DNA of 64,000 bases from Caecitellus pseudoparvulus (Eukaryota; Bigyra: Bicosoecida), in NCBI GenBank assembly GCA_965644315.1, contig CBFFRQ010000002.1:1-64000 (forward strand), in the 5' to 3' direction. Below, in pieces: positions 1-9,692 of this stretch. The notes beneath the pieces were generated by a model, which did not search any database, had not been told where the DNA came from, and saw nothing but the letters and a program-made list of their open reading frames with translations. Both the position numbers and the translations under genes were made by a program. How positions within the stretch are numbered: the stretch's first letter is position 1; every line of letters begins with the position of its first letter.

Positions 1-218
1 GTCGTGGCCCCAGTCACCGCCCGCAAGGCGCCCAAGGCCATCGCTGCCGCCGCCTCCGCTGGCGCCTCCGTGGCTGTGTTGGTGGGACAGGCCGAGGCGG
101 CAGTGGGGAGTGTCGCCTTGCGGCACTTGCATTCCAGACAGCAGGTGACAGTGCCAGTGCATGAAGCAGAGCAGTCGCTGCAGCGCCTGCTGCGGTAGTG
201 GGCCGGCAGCAGCTCCCG
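1..218. other. left-edge stretch, no confident gene
   Basis: This is the 3' flank of the WDR82 gene. Both strands are open over most of it, as expected in GC-rich DNA. On the minus strand the frame of the WDR82 gene stays open after its TGA to the window edge and is Cys-rich near positions 190-115, with several CxxC/CC pairs. I cannot tell whether that is a 3'UTR, the exon of another gene or chance. The short plus-strand frame ending at 198 is not supported by any family resemblance. Confidence 0.3.
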
Positions 219-1684
219 TCAGCTGTCTGCAGCGGGCGGCGTCGCTGGTGGCGCGGGGGGGGGCGGCGCCCACAGCGCCACGGAGCTGTCTGCAGACGCG
301 ATGAGGGCGCAGGAGGGGTGCATGGCCACCGCTGTGACGGGGCCGCTGTGCTTGGCCAGTTCGCTGATGGTGAGCTTGGGGTCCACGCTGACGCCTGCGG
401 GGGGAGAGATGGCCGACGCCTCCGCCCCCAGCGGGTACGCCGTGGGGGTCCACTTCTTGAGCTCTTGCCTGTACTCCACGTTGGCGAAGGTTTGGGCGGC
501 CAACTCGTCGGCAGTCGGCGCCTGGGGCATCTCGTGCATGTCGTACGCCCACACCCGCCCCTGTTCATTCCCCGTGACCAGGAAGCGGCTGTCGGGCGTC
601 ATGACGCAGCCGCTGCCCGCCAGGCCGTGCGTGGAGGCGACGGTGACCTCGGGCAGGGCGTCCTTCGGGTCCTCGCACGGCGACGCGTCCAGCACAATGC
701 AGCCGTGTTGCTCACAGGCGGCGACGAGGAAGCGGTTGTCGGCGGAGAAGGCCAGCCCCTGGAAGTGCAGGGGGCGGTGGGGGGAGGAGGCCACGCGGCT
801 GCCGCCCTCCCGTGTGGCGATGCGGCGCGAGGCGAAGGGCGCGTGGGCGTTGCGTGCGTCGAACAAGGACACAGTGTGGTCGGGGCTGGCCACGGCGAAC
901 ACTTGCCCGGAAGGGTCCACCCCCACGCTGCCACGCCCCAGCACGCCACTGGTGACCTTCTTGCCGCGCGCCGCCTCCACGTACTTGTTCAGGCTGCCAT
1001 CAGGCAGGGTGGGGGAGGGGTACGCCAGCATGCCGGTGTGGGCGCAGTTGGGGCTGCGCACGTCCACAGGCGGAAGGTGCCGTCCAGGCTGGAGGTGAGG
1101 AGGGTGTCGCTGCCAGGTCGCATGGCGATGTCCGTCACCGTCGCGACGTGCCCCTTGAAGATGCGCACGACCTTGTTCTCGTACAGGCTGTGGTACATGA
1201 GCATGCCTGCCCAGCAGCGGTGCGAGGAGGGCGTGTGAAGCATAGCAGGTGCTTGGAGCGGCCAGTGCTTTGCACGCACCTTGCGCACGAGCGCTGTTGG
1301 TGCCGTCGTACCGCCCCGCAAAGAGGACGAACTGGGAGTGGTGTGTAAACGTCACTGCCTGGCAGCCTGATGCCTTGAAACTGTACACTGCTTCCGGCTT
1401 GCCTGTGCGTTGGCGTGGGATGAGTGCTTGGCCTGGCCGAATTTCCGCACGCTGCCCCGCCTTCCCACGCACCGTCAGAGCTGCGAATGACCTGCACGGT
1501 GCGATCGTTGAAAGAGCCGGCCAAGTACATGCCATCGTCGCTGAAGCTGAGCTTGTTGCAGCGCCGGTCCTGCGCCTGCTCCGCCTTCCAGCTTGCCATT
1601 GCCGGCGTTGTGCAGGACAGCCGACGGCAGGAAGCTGCCCAGCAGCGCAGGGGTCAGGGTGACCGGCCCGCTGGACGCCGCCAT
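219..1684 (-). CDS. WDR82: WDR82/Swd2-like WD40-repeat protein (one apparent frameshift)
   Basis: WD40 beta-propeller protein resembling WDR82/Swd2, a family subunit of the Set1/COMPASS H3K4 methyltransferase and of the cleavage/polyadenylation and PP1 (PTW) complexes in the nucleus. Recognisable blocks in order are LGSFLPSAVLHN, CNKLSFSDDGMYLAGS, a strand following a Gly-Lys-Pro step, ENKVVRIFKGHVATV, SLDGTFRLW, VRSPNC, FDARNAHAPFA, GLAFSADNRFLV and a final SADSSVALW. The run 'RLWD-VRSPNC' is a family hallmark. Introns are 1403-1472 (70 nt) and 1207-1279 (73 nt), both GT-AG. The first 200 nt need a further frame change that could be a 43-nt intron (GTCCTG...GGAGCAG) or an indel, so the start (ATG at 1684, or an in-frame ATG at 1714) is uncertain. 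Near 1062-1066 one base is missing between TGG and GTG, splitting the conserved motif across frames; no intron can explain it. The stop is 98 bp from the divergent end only of the upstream gene's 3' side, that is, the ACS stop. Confidence 0.85.
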
Positions 1685-1781
1685 GCCTGCCGTGGAGCGT
1701 GAAGTGTGCGGCACGGGGCGGAGTGGCGCCGGCGGCAGGCTCGCTTGGGCGGTGCATTTGGAAGGGGGCAGTGGCAGTGTC

Positions 1782-3972
1782 TCATTTCTTGCTCGCGGCA
1801 GCAGCGGCAGCCGCGTCTAGGACAGAGTTCACCTTTGCGATGAGGGTGGCGACGACGTCGCTGTCTGCCAGCGTCGTGATGTCGCCCAGCTGGTCCGCCT
1901 CGCGGGAGGCGATCTTGCGCAGCACCCGGCGCATGATCTTACCCGAGCGAGTCTTTGGCAGGGCCTGCGTCAGGACGATGTGGTCTGGCGTGGCGAAGGG
2001 GCCGATGCCCTTGCGCACCTGCAGGCGCAGCTCGGACAGCAGGCCTGGCGTCTCCTGCACGCCCTCCACCGGCGTCACGTAGCAGCAAATGCCCTCGCCC
2101 TTGGTGCTGTGCGGGAAGCCAATCACCGCCGCCTCAGCCACGCTGTCGTGCTCCACCAGCACAGACTCGATTTCAGCGCTGCCCAGGCGGTGCCCTGACA
2201 CGTTCAGCACGTCGTCCACCCGCCCCGTGATCCACAGGTACCCGTCCTTGTCCCTGTACCCGCCGTCCCCCGTGAAGTAGTACCCCGGGAACGGCTTCAT
2301 GTACGTGTTCAAGTACCGCTGGTGGTCGCCGTACACGGTACGCGCCATGCCTGGCCAGATGCCTTTGACACACACCATGCCAGCCACGCTGTTACCCTGC
2401 AACTCCGCGCCCTCCTTGCTCAGCAGTGCAATGTCGATGCCAAAGAAGGGCAGCGTGGCGCTGCCGGCCTTGGTGGGGGTGGCACCGGGCAGAGGCGTCA
2501 CGATAATGCCACCCGTCTCTGTCTGCCAGTACGTGTCCACGATGGCGCACTTGCCGCCGCCGACGTGGCTGTGGTACCACCTCCACGCCTCCGGGTTGAT
2601 GGGCTCCCCCACGCTGCCCAGCACACGGAGAGAGGAGAGGTCTTTGCCCTCCAGGGGCTGCGTGCCGAAACGCATGAGGGCGCGGATGGCGGTGGGCGCC
2701 GTGTAGAACTGCGTCACCTTGTACTGCTGCACGAGGTCCCAGTACCGGCTGGGGTTGGGGTACGTCGGCGTGCTCTCGAACATGAGCGTGGTGGCGCCGT
2801 TGGCCAGGGGGCCATACACGATGTAGGAGTGCCCAGTAATCCAGCCACAGTCCGCCACGCACGCATACACGTCTCCCGGGCGCACGTCGAAGACGTACTT
2901 GTGCGTGAGCATGGCGTACAGGATGTACCCCGCCTGGGTGTGGGCGACGCCCTTGGGCTTGCCAGTGGAGCCCGACGTGTACAGCAGGAACAGGGGGTCC
3001 TCCGCATCCATGGTGACGGGGGCACAGTACGGCCGCGCTTTGGGCAGCTCCTCGCTCATCTTCACGTCCTTGGCGCCGTAGGACACCAGGTGGCTGCCCG
3101 TGTGCTGGTACACAAACACCTGCTCAATGCAGGCACACGCCGCCACCGCCGCGTCACATGTCGCCTTCAGGGGGATCGTGCGCCCTCCCCGCTTGCCCTC
3201 GTCTGCCGTCATGAGCCAGCGACACTTGGCGTCCAGGATGCGGTCCCGCAAGCTGTCGGCGCTGAAGCCAGCGAACACGACCGAGTGCACTGCGCCGATG
3301 CGCGCACAGGCCAGCATGGCGAAGGCCAGGTCGGGGATCATGGGCATGTAGATGGCCACCGTGTCGCCCTTGCGCACGCCGTGCGCCAGCAGCGTGTTGG
3401 CCACCTTGCACGTCTCAGCCAGCACTTGCTTGTATGTGAAGGTGCGGCTGGTGCCGGGCTCATCCCCCTCGTGGATGATGGCCACCTGGTCCCCCCGGTC
3501 TGCCAAGTGCCGGTCGATACACTGGTGCGACACGTTCAGCTGCCCACCTACAGGAGGATGGCGAGCGTGGCATGCGCCTGGGTGCAGCGCTTGGGCGCAG
3601 CGCTGGCCGCCTCACCTTCAAACCAGCGCACGTCGCCCTCCATGAAGCTGCCGCCGCACGTGTCCGTGAAGTCACGGAACCAGAACAGGTTCTCGCGCGC
3701 CATGCGGGCCCAAAAGCTGGAGGGATCCGTCACGCTCTCGGTCCACAATGCCTTGTACTCCTCCATGCTCTGGGCGGTGGGCGAAGGTGTGTGAGACTGC
3801 TGCAGCGGCGTGGTGGCAGGCGGCGGCAGCACCTCACTTGAATGTGCGCACCCTCTTGCGCGTGGGGAGGAACGGCATACTTCACTGCACCATCACGTTC
3901 GTCAATGTCCCCGTCGTCCACCCGGGCCTTCTTGGCGGGGCTCTCCGCGGTGTCAGTCGCAATCGCTGCCAT
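1782..3972 (-). CDS. ACS: acetyl-CoA synthetase (AMP-forming)
   Basis: Activates acetate to acetyl-CoA through acetyl-AMP, supplying the cytosolic/nuclear acetyl-CoA pool. Three exons: 3838-3972, 3616-3769 and 1782-3547, with 68-nt introns 3770-3837 and 3548-3615 (donor GTGAGG in both). The joined protein is about 684 aa, close to the family length of about 650. Visible motifs are the P-loop-like YTSGSTGKPKG, the DTYWQTETGG adenylate-binding motif whose Trp sets the small acetate pocket, TGDGGYRDKDGYLW, the GRVDDVLNVSGHR hinge region, and PKTRSGKIMRR with the catalytic lysine. Joining exon 1 to 2 gives a HIQ-SMEEYKALW start typical of the ACAS N domain, and exon 2 to 3 gives WFEGGQLNVS, which fixes both junctions. 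The start is the first ATG before that block. The N-terminus carries SPAKKARVDDGD, a possible basic nuclear signal. The C-terminus (SKK) is not a peroxisomal SKL-type signal. Confidence 0.95.
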
Positions 3973-4377
3973 GCTTGCTGTCCAGCGTCCAGGTGCACTG
4001 CACCTCTGCCGGCTGCTGGCCTTTCACTGGGCAGGTGAGTAAGGGGGGTGGGCTACAGTGGGCTGCGTTGAATTGAATTCAGGCCCTGACCTGCATGAAA
4101 CGGCTGCTGTGTCCCTGCCCACGCTTCCTCCCGCTCCGGGGGCGCCAGCCACCCCTGCAAGGCCAGCCAGCCCGGCTGCGTTGCGGCGGGGTGGACGGCG
4201 AGAGTTGCAGGAGCACAGAATGTGAACCTTGCCAAAGCCAAAACACCTCATAGCCACTACTGCAGCGCGCACGCAATAGGTGCAGATAGAGTCCCTTACT
4301 TTAGGCTTCCACAGCCGCCAACGCCGCGTCGTCGTGCCGTTCCAAGGCGAGGAGCATCGCTCCTCAGCAACACCAGC
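3973..4377. promoter_or_regulatory. divergent intergenic region between ACS and the secreted-protein gene
   Basis: This 405-bp gap lies between two divergent start codons, so it should hold both promoters and 5'UTRs. I see no TATA box, tRNA or conserved gene. Short open frames here look like chance. The assignment is from gene orientation only. Confidence 0.5.
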
Positions 4378-5146
4378 ATGCGGATTTTGAGCATTTTGCT
4401 GGGTGCCGCAGTGGTCGCCTTGCTCGCGAGCCCCACCGTGTTAGCACGGGATGACCAAACCGACCATGTACATGCTGCATGTCTGCGTGCCTGTGTCCCC
4501 CCACAGTGGCCGAGTCTCGCAAGTACCACTGCAAGAAGTTCGTGAAGGTGAGGCAGAAGTCTGCGCAGTGAAACGCGCCATGCAGCGATGTCAAGCAGCG
4601 AGCATTGCCCCACTTCGCAGACTCGGCCAACTCCAAAAGTATGTGATGCACTGGAGCTTTGCGCGCACTCAGCCCCGAGCACACTGCCCGACGTGGCGCC
4701 GCCCGGCACAGGTGTTTCGCATTTGTGACTTGGCCATGCGCAAGACATTCTCCACTGCCTGCGCCAATGCTTGCAACCGTGGCGCTGCCGCCTGTGAAGA
4801 CTACAAGTCCACCAGTGCGTACGCTGCGCTGGAGGAGACGACCTGCAAGCAGTACGAGTACGTGCTGCCGAGGCCAACTATGAAGAACGTCTGCCGTGCT
4901 GGCTTCAAGATGGGCGGCTCCCTCGGGTGTGAGACTGGTGCGCGGGCACTGGCAGACGCCATGGCGGAGGAGGACGCCGCAGCCATGGCAGCCGCGTTCG
5001 AGGAGGAGGTGGGCAGTGATGCCAGCGCTAACGCTGAGCCGCTGGAAGACGAAGAGGCCGCCCTCGCAGCAGGAGGCGTCGATGAAGGAGTCAAGATTGA
5101 AGAGGAGGCGTCCCTGGAGGGCTCTGCAGAGGAGGAACACACATGA
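4378..5146 (+). CDS. small secreted Cys-rich protein with acidic C-terminal tail
   Basis: I do not recognise the family. The ATG at 4378 opens a clear signal peptide (MRILSILLGAAVVALLASP, cleavage probably after the LA of TVLA). The last exon, from about 4712 to the stop at 5146, encodes a Cys-rich segment with the pairs RICDL, ACANAC, ACEDY, TCKQYEY, VCRAGF and GCETG, followed by about 70 residues rich in Glu, Asp and Ala. Middle exons are uncertain. An exon from 4507 carries KYHCKKFVK, with a donor GTGAGG at 4548. A 51-nt intron to 4598 would remove an in-frame TGA at 4569, and another donor lies near 4640. The acidic tail and signal peptide suggest an extracellular or ER-lumen protein. It sits co-directionally 250 bp before the EEP gene. 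Confidence 0.55.
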
Positions 5147-5396
5147 GAACAGATGAGGGCTGTCAAAGGTAATACGACAAAGAATACATGACCCGTTCTA
5201 CTACAAGTTTCTCACCACTATCGTTATTGACGATTGGATTGGCGCTTTCGTTTTTAGCGATTGCATAGCCTACCGGCGAGTAAATTACACTGAATACAGT
5301 CGCAGGGAAGTGTCCTGCGCACTCTTCAGCTCTTTGTTTGTCTTTGCGGCCCAGGCGGTGTCGCCCTTAGCTTGAGAGTGTCGTGCACAGGTGGAC

Positions 5397-6941
5397 ATGG
5401 TTGGAGCAGGCAGATTCCTGTCTGCACTGTTGTGCCTTGCGGCAGCCTCCTTGCTGTGGCGGGGAGGCTCTGCACAGTACCCAGTGCCAGACTCCCTCAT
5501 TGAGTGTCCTGCGAATTTGACGTTCCCCGACACTCGTGTGGACACGACTGCGCTGCGCTTGGCCACGTGGAATATGGAGTGGTGAGTTGCGGAAATCGGC
5601 CGCTGCACCTGGTTGCACCAGGCTCGTCATGCAGGCTGCAGGGCACGTACGGGGTGCTCCACACAGGTTTTACGACGACAAGCCCCCTACGCAAACCGGG
5701 GCCCTCCCAATGACGCAGCGCTTCAAGAGCGCATCAACAATTTCACGGAGGTCATGGGGCAGCTGCAGGCCGACGTGTGGAACCTGAACGAAATCGAAGG
5801 GTGCTTCATGCTGAACCGCCTCTTCAACGGCAGCAGTCCCGCCCTACCCCCCGTCTACTCCGTCGCTGTGGGGCGCAGCGACGACACGGGCACGGGGCAG
5901 CACTTGGGCCTGCTCAGCCGGGTCCCCTTCACGGCGCCGCTGGCCTTCTCCACCGCCCGCGCCGACATCCCCCTGAACGACTCCCGCTGCGGCTGGGTGG
6001 GCAGCAAGACGACGGGCGCCAGCAAGCACTACGTGGCTCAGGTGTCCGCACCCCCCTTCGGCACCATCATCCTGGGCGGCGTGCACTTTAAATCCGCCCC
6101 CAACGACCCCCCCTCCTGCGCCCAGCGTGAGGGCCAAGCACAGGTGTTTGTGAACGCTGTGCAAGCAGCGCTGGACGCCGTGAGCGGCCCTGCCCACGTC
6201 GTGGTCTTTGGCGACTTCAACGACTTCAGCAACGCCGTGCCTGACGTCAGCGGCAGCCAGGCCAACTCTCGTGTTCTGGAGTGGGTCACGCGGCGCCTGG
6301 ATCTGCGGGCCGTCGCACACACCGTGCCACAGGGTGACAGGCACACGTGGGGCCCCAGCTCCTCCTTCCCGGCGTCGCAGCTGGACCACATGCTGGTGTC
6401 GCCGTCCCTCTTCCGGCACCTGGCCAGCGTGGACATCTACCGCAACGCCAGCACCTTCCCCAGCCTCAGCGACCACGCCCCCATCATCGCCACCTTCACA
6501 CAGAGCGCCAACCGCACGGTCCCTGGCCTGCCCTCTGCCTGTGCCTTCCTGCCCTTCAGCCCACCCTCCTGTGGCTGTGCCCCCGCCCCAGCCTGCTCCC
6601 CCAGTGCAGCCCCCTCTCCAGCCGCCTCACCCTCACCGCCCGCCACCCCCAGCGCATCCCCCTCCACCTCCCCAGCAGCGCCCAGCGGCGGCAGCAGTGG
6701 CAAGGACCCCGACGCTGGGGGTGTGTCTCCCGGTGCGACAGGCGGCATCGCCGTGGGCACGTTCCTCGTCGGCTTGGCGGTGGGGTGGCTCGTGCACATG
6801 TTCTGCGGTCCCCGCCGCTCGGGACCACCCCGCACCAAACTGCCCGACACCTACCAAGGCATGGAGGCGGGCGGGGGGCACCAAGGGCGCTCCTCCTCCG
6901 CGGCCCGTTCCGACCGCGTGGAGCTGGCACAGCAGGCGTGA
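5397..6941 (+). CDS. membrane-anchored endonuclease/exonuclease/phosphatase-fold protein (one apparent frameshift)
   Basis: Predicted surface or secretory-pathway metal-dependent phosphoesterase/nuclease of the EEP superfamily. Order: a signal peptide (MVGAGRFLSALLCLAAASLLW), the EEP core, a Pro/Ser/Ala-rich stalk, one transmembrane segment (GIAVGTFLVGLAVGWLVHMF) and a short cytosolic tail. EEP motifs are visible: ATWNMEW, LNEIEG (metal-binding Glu), GGVHFKS, VVFGDFND, SQLDHML and the terminal LSDHAPI (catalytic His). The intron 5582-5666 (85 nt) joins TG to G, completing the Trp of WNMEW and giving FYDDKPP next. About 15 codons later the frame must change by one missing base near 5700-5712 (GGGGCCCTCCC) to reach NDAALQERINN, which leads into the core. 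With that base restored the protein is about 486 aa. The substrate cannot be told: the family includes DNases, sphingomyelinases and inositol phosphatases. Confidence 0.85.
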
Positions 6942-7042
6942 GGGGACTGTACTGCCCGGCCAATGCAAGTAAGTGTGCTGCTGCTGAGCGTGGCGGCATC
7001 GTCGCGAGCCGTGCATTGGTGCGGCGACGGCAGCCGCCTCAC

Positions 7043-8598
7043 CGGACCCACCCCCATTGCCCTTCGTGATGCTCCTGAGGCTGTCCAAAGCCTCATCGTC
7101 GCCGCCTGCCATGACGGGGTTGCCCTTCAGCATGACGCGGTAAATGGTGGGGATCTGCAGCAGCACCGGCGGCAGGGTTGTCATGGCATTGCCGTTGGCC
7201 AGCACTGTCTTGAGGCGAGTGCAGGATGCCAGGCCAGCTGGCAAGGTGGTCAGCTGGTTGGCGCCGACGTTGAGGATTTCCAGCGCTGCCATGGCGCCGA
7301 TGCCTTCGGGCAGGGCGGTGAGTTTGTTCCCCTTCAAGTTCAGCGTCGTGACGGCGGTGAGCGGAGCCAGGCGCGCGTCAGGCACCTCTGCCAGCTGGCA
7401 GGAGTTCTGCAGGGGGGGGATGCAGACCGCGTTTCGTGCAGTGCGTGGGAGTTTGGCGCTACAGGGGCGCCGTAGGGCGGCGACGCACCATGTCCAACAT
7501 CGTCAGCGCAGGGGCAGCGGAGCCCAAGTCAGGCAGCTCCGTGAGGGGGTTCTGGTGCAGCTGCAGCTGCTCCAGCGTCGCGGCAGGGCCAGCAAGGGAC
7601 GGCAGCATGACCATGGTGTTCCTGCACAGGCGGTCGTCGGTGTGTGGGGCGGTGCAGGGCTGCGGCTCGGCGTGTGGTGGGTGCACCTACGCAAAGGCTG
7701 CAATGCGCGTGACTGCCGTCCACTGCGACAGGTCCGGCAGTGTCTTGAGCCGGTTGTCGGCGACGTTGAAGTCCAGCATGGCAGCGCACTTGGAAATGGA
7801 CGCTGGCAGGCGGATGAGGGAGTTGTTGAAGAAGTTTGCTTCTTGCAGGTGGGTGAGGCTGCCGATGTCCTCGGGCAGCGCCTTGAGCTCGTTTTTGAAG
7901 GCGATGAGGACGCTCAGGCTCGAGCAGCCGCAGAGGGAGTCTGGCAGACTGGTCAGGCTGTTCTCGCTGACATCCAGGCGCTCCTGCGTTGAGTTGAGGG
8001 GGTGGGCCGGGTGTCGGTATGGCGCAGCAAGTGGGAGGTGCAGTGCCGCAGCAGCAAGCCGCGGAGGCCAGCTGCCCTGCAACTAGTTGCGGACACGGCC
8101 AGCGACAGCCCGCCACGCAGCCACCTCCACAGCGACTCATTAAGGCCACAGAGCGGGCTGTCCTCAGGCTGCGCTTGCAGCCTCGCCTGTCTCGGGCCTG
8201 GACACAAAGGCACGCACCAGGAGAGGGAAAACGCTCCCCAGCTCGGCCGGCAGCTCTGTGAGGAGGTTTTCGCTGGCATCCAGCTCCGTGAGGGCGCTGA
8301 ACACAAGCAGCTCAGGGGGAAACGCCGCGACCTTCTGCCCCTTGATGCTGAGCTTGCGCACAGCGCTGACGTCGGCGCCTTGCAGTGCGCTCAAATCCTC
8401 CAAGCTCACGCCGCTGGCCGCTGACAAGTCCAGGCCCCCTCCTGCCTGCGCGGCTTCCAGCGCAGAGGCGAGCTTGGAGGCGCCTCCCGACCCACTGGCT
8501 GCAGGCTGAGCGGTGTCCTGTGCAGGGTTCTTGACAGAGGTGCCCACGCCGACAGTGCTGCTGTCTGCTGTGGCAGCCTTGGAGCTGCCACAGCCCAT
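7043..8598 (-). CDS. leucine-rich-repeat protein with N-terminal lipidation signal
   Basis: Cytosolic-face LRR protein of the SHOC2/LRRC40-like 'plant/typical' class, probably a scaffold. It starts MGCGSSK at 8598, an ideal N-myristoylation site with an adjacent Cys for palmitoylation, so membrane attachment is expected. About ten LRRs of about 23 residues follow in unbroken register across four exons: 8218-8598, 7691-7983, 7489-7621 and 7406 downward. Introns are 7984-8217 (234 nt), 7622-7690 (69 nt) and 7407-7488 (82 nt). Joined examples are LDVSENSLTSLPDSL, LNLKGNKLTALPEGI and the closing IPTIYRVMLKGNP, a common LRR end. The C-terminus is unresolved: all minus frames stay open into the antisense of the EEP gene. 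A donor GTGAGG at 7042 with acceptor at 6984 is possible, so 7043 marks only the last supported base. It shares a 147-bp promoter region with GAR1. Confidence 0.85.
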
Positions 8599-8745
8599 GG
8601 TGCTGGGAGCAAAAACCGCAGGTGGCCGCCGGCGCACTGGCGGCAGATTTGCACAATGCAAGCGATAGCGAAGACGAGCTGCTTCTCGCACATGCACACA
8701 GCTGAGTGATTTGACGTTGAGAGACCCACCCGTACCGCGGCAGCC
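8599..8745. promoter_or_regulatory. 147-bp bidirectional promoter between LRR gene and GAR1
   Basis: The start codons of the minus-strand LRR gene (8598) and plus-strand GAR1 (8746) are 147 bp apart, so both promoters and 5'UTRs must fit here or overlap. No canonical TATA element is seen. The call follows from position only. Confidence 0.5.
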
Positions 8746-9498
8746 ATGTACAGGGGCCGTGGAGGTGGGCGAGGCGGCCGAGGCGGAGGCCGGGGGCGTG
8801 GGCGTGGGCGTGGCGGCGGCCGCGGGGGCTTTGGTGGCCGCGGGGGCTACGACCAGGGCCCTCCTGAGTATGTTGAGGGTGCGTGTGCTCGCGCGCTGGG
8901 CGTGTGGCGCGGGCGAGCGCCGGTGGGCTGCAGCTGCTGCACGCGTTGAATTTCCGCACCCCGCAGAGGTTGGCGAGTACCAGCACGAAGCGGAGGGCGA
9001 GATGGTGTGCAACAGCACCCACGAGAAGGTGCCCTACTTTAACGCGTACATCTTCCTGGAGAACAAGACCCAGATTGGCAAGGTGGAGGAGGTCTTCGGC
9101 CCCACCACACAGGTGGTGCGTGTTCCCGCCTGCTGGTGTGCCTGCATTAGGACCTCACCCCACCCCGCTCCCACCCCTCGCCGCAGATGTTCACCGTCAA
9201 GTGCTCCAATGGCGTCGTCGCGTCCTCCTTCAAGAAGGGTGACAAGGTGTACATTGCCCCCGACAAGCTCCTGCCCATGTCTCGCTTCCTGCCCCAGCCC
9301 AAGGGCAGTGGTGGCTCCAAGGGCCGCGGTGGTGGTCGCGGTGGTCGCGGAGGTGGTCGCGGTGGAGGTCGCGGCCGTGGTGGTCGCGGTGGCGGCTTTG
9401 GTGGCCGTGGTCGCGGTGGCTTCGGCGGTGGTCGTGGTGGTGGCCGCGGACGGGGTGGTGGCTTCGGCGGCCGTGGCCGTGGTCGAGGCCGCTACTAA
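8746..9498 (+). CDS. GAR1: H/ACA snoRNP subunit GAR1
   Basis: GAR1 is one of four core proteins of H/ACA small nucleolar RNPs, which guide rRNA pseudouridylation in the nucleolus and help mature telomerase RNA in many eukaryotes. Three exons: 8746-8878, 8967-9115 and 9187-9498, with introns of 88 and 71 nt; the product is about 197 aa. The central conserved domain is easy to read: [17 protein letters not shown], the diagnostic [34 protein letters not shown] and [13 protein letters not shown]. It is flanked on both sides by glycine-arginine-rich (GAR/RGG) tracts, as in most eukaryotic GAR1 proteins. The phase-1 first junction (G+AG) and the donor at 9116 were chosen to keep family spacing. The downstream neighbour ERCC1 is convergent, 194 bp away. 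Confidence 0.95.
9187..9498 (+). repeat. RGG/GGT-rich low-complexity coding tract of GAR1
   Basis: The distal part of GAR1 exon 3 (about 9305-9495) is a degenerate repeat of Gly-Gly-Arg and Gly-Phe-Gly codons, mostly GGT/GGC with CGC/CGT. A similar shorter tract lies at 8752-8850. These encode the RGG boxes that bind RNA and are usual arginine-methylation sites. They produce long spurious open frames on the other strand. Confidence 0.8.
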
Positions 9499-9692
9499 GC
9501 CCCCCCCCTCCACCCCCCAAGCACAGTGTGCCGCAGACCCTCCCGTCAGGGTGGTTGAGCACCCCAAGCCACTCGCCAGGCACACAGGAACGACGGCCAC
9601 ACAAGCCGCAGTGGCTTCCCACCCCCCCTGCGGCAAGGCCACAGGGGCCCTCTGCTTGCCCAGCTGAAGAATGCACCGCCCTCGCACCCTGC
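9499..9692. other. convergent 3' intergenic spacer (GAR1/ERCC1)
   Basis: This 194-bp C-rich spacer between two stop codons must serve both 3' ends. No AATAAA signal is seen. There are several C runs. Confidence 0.4.

Noticed and set aside
9305-9495. Tandem repeat resembling a satellite or CRISPR-like array
   Set aside because: It is the RGG-coding tract of GAR1; units are degenerate codon repeats without spacers.
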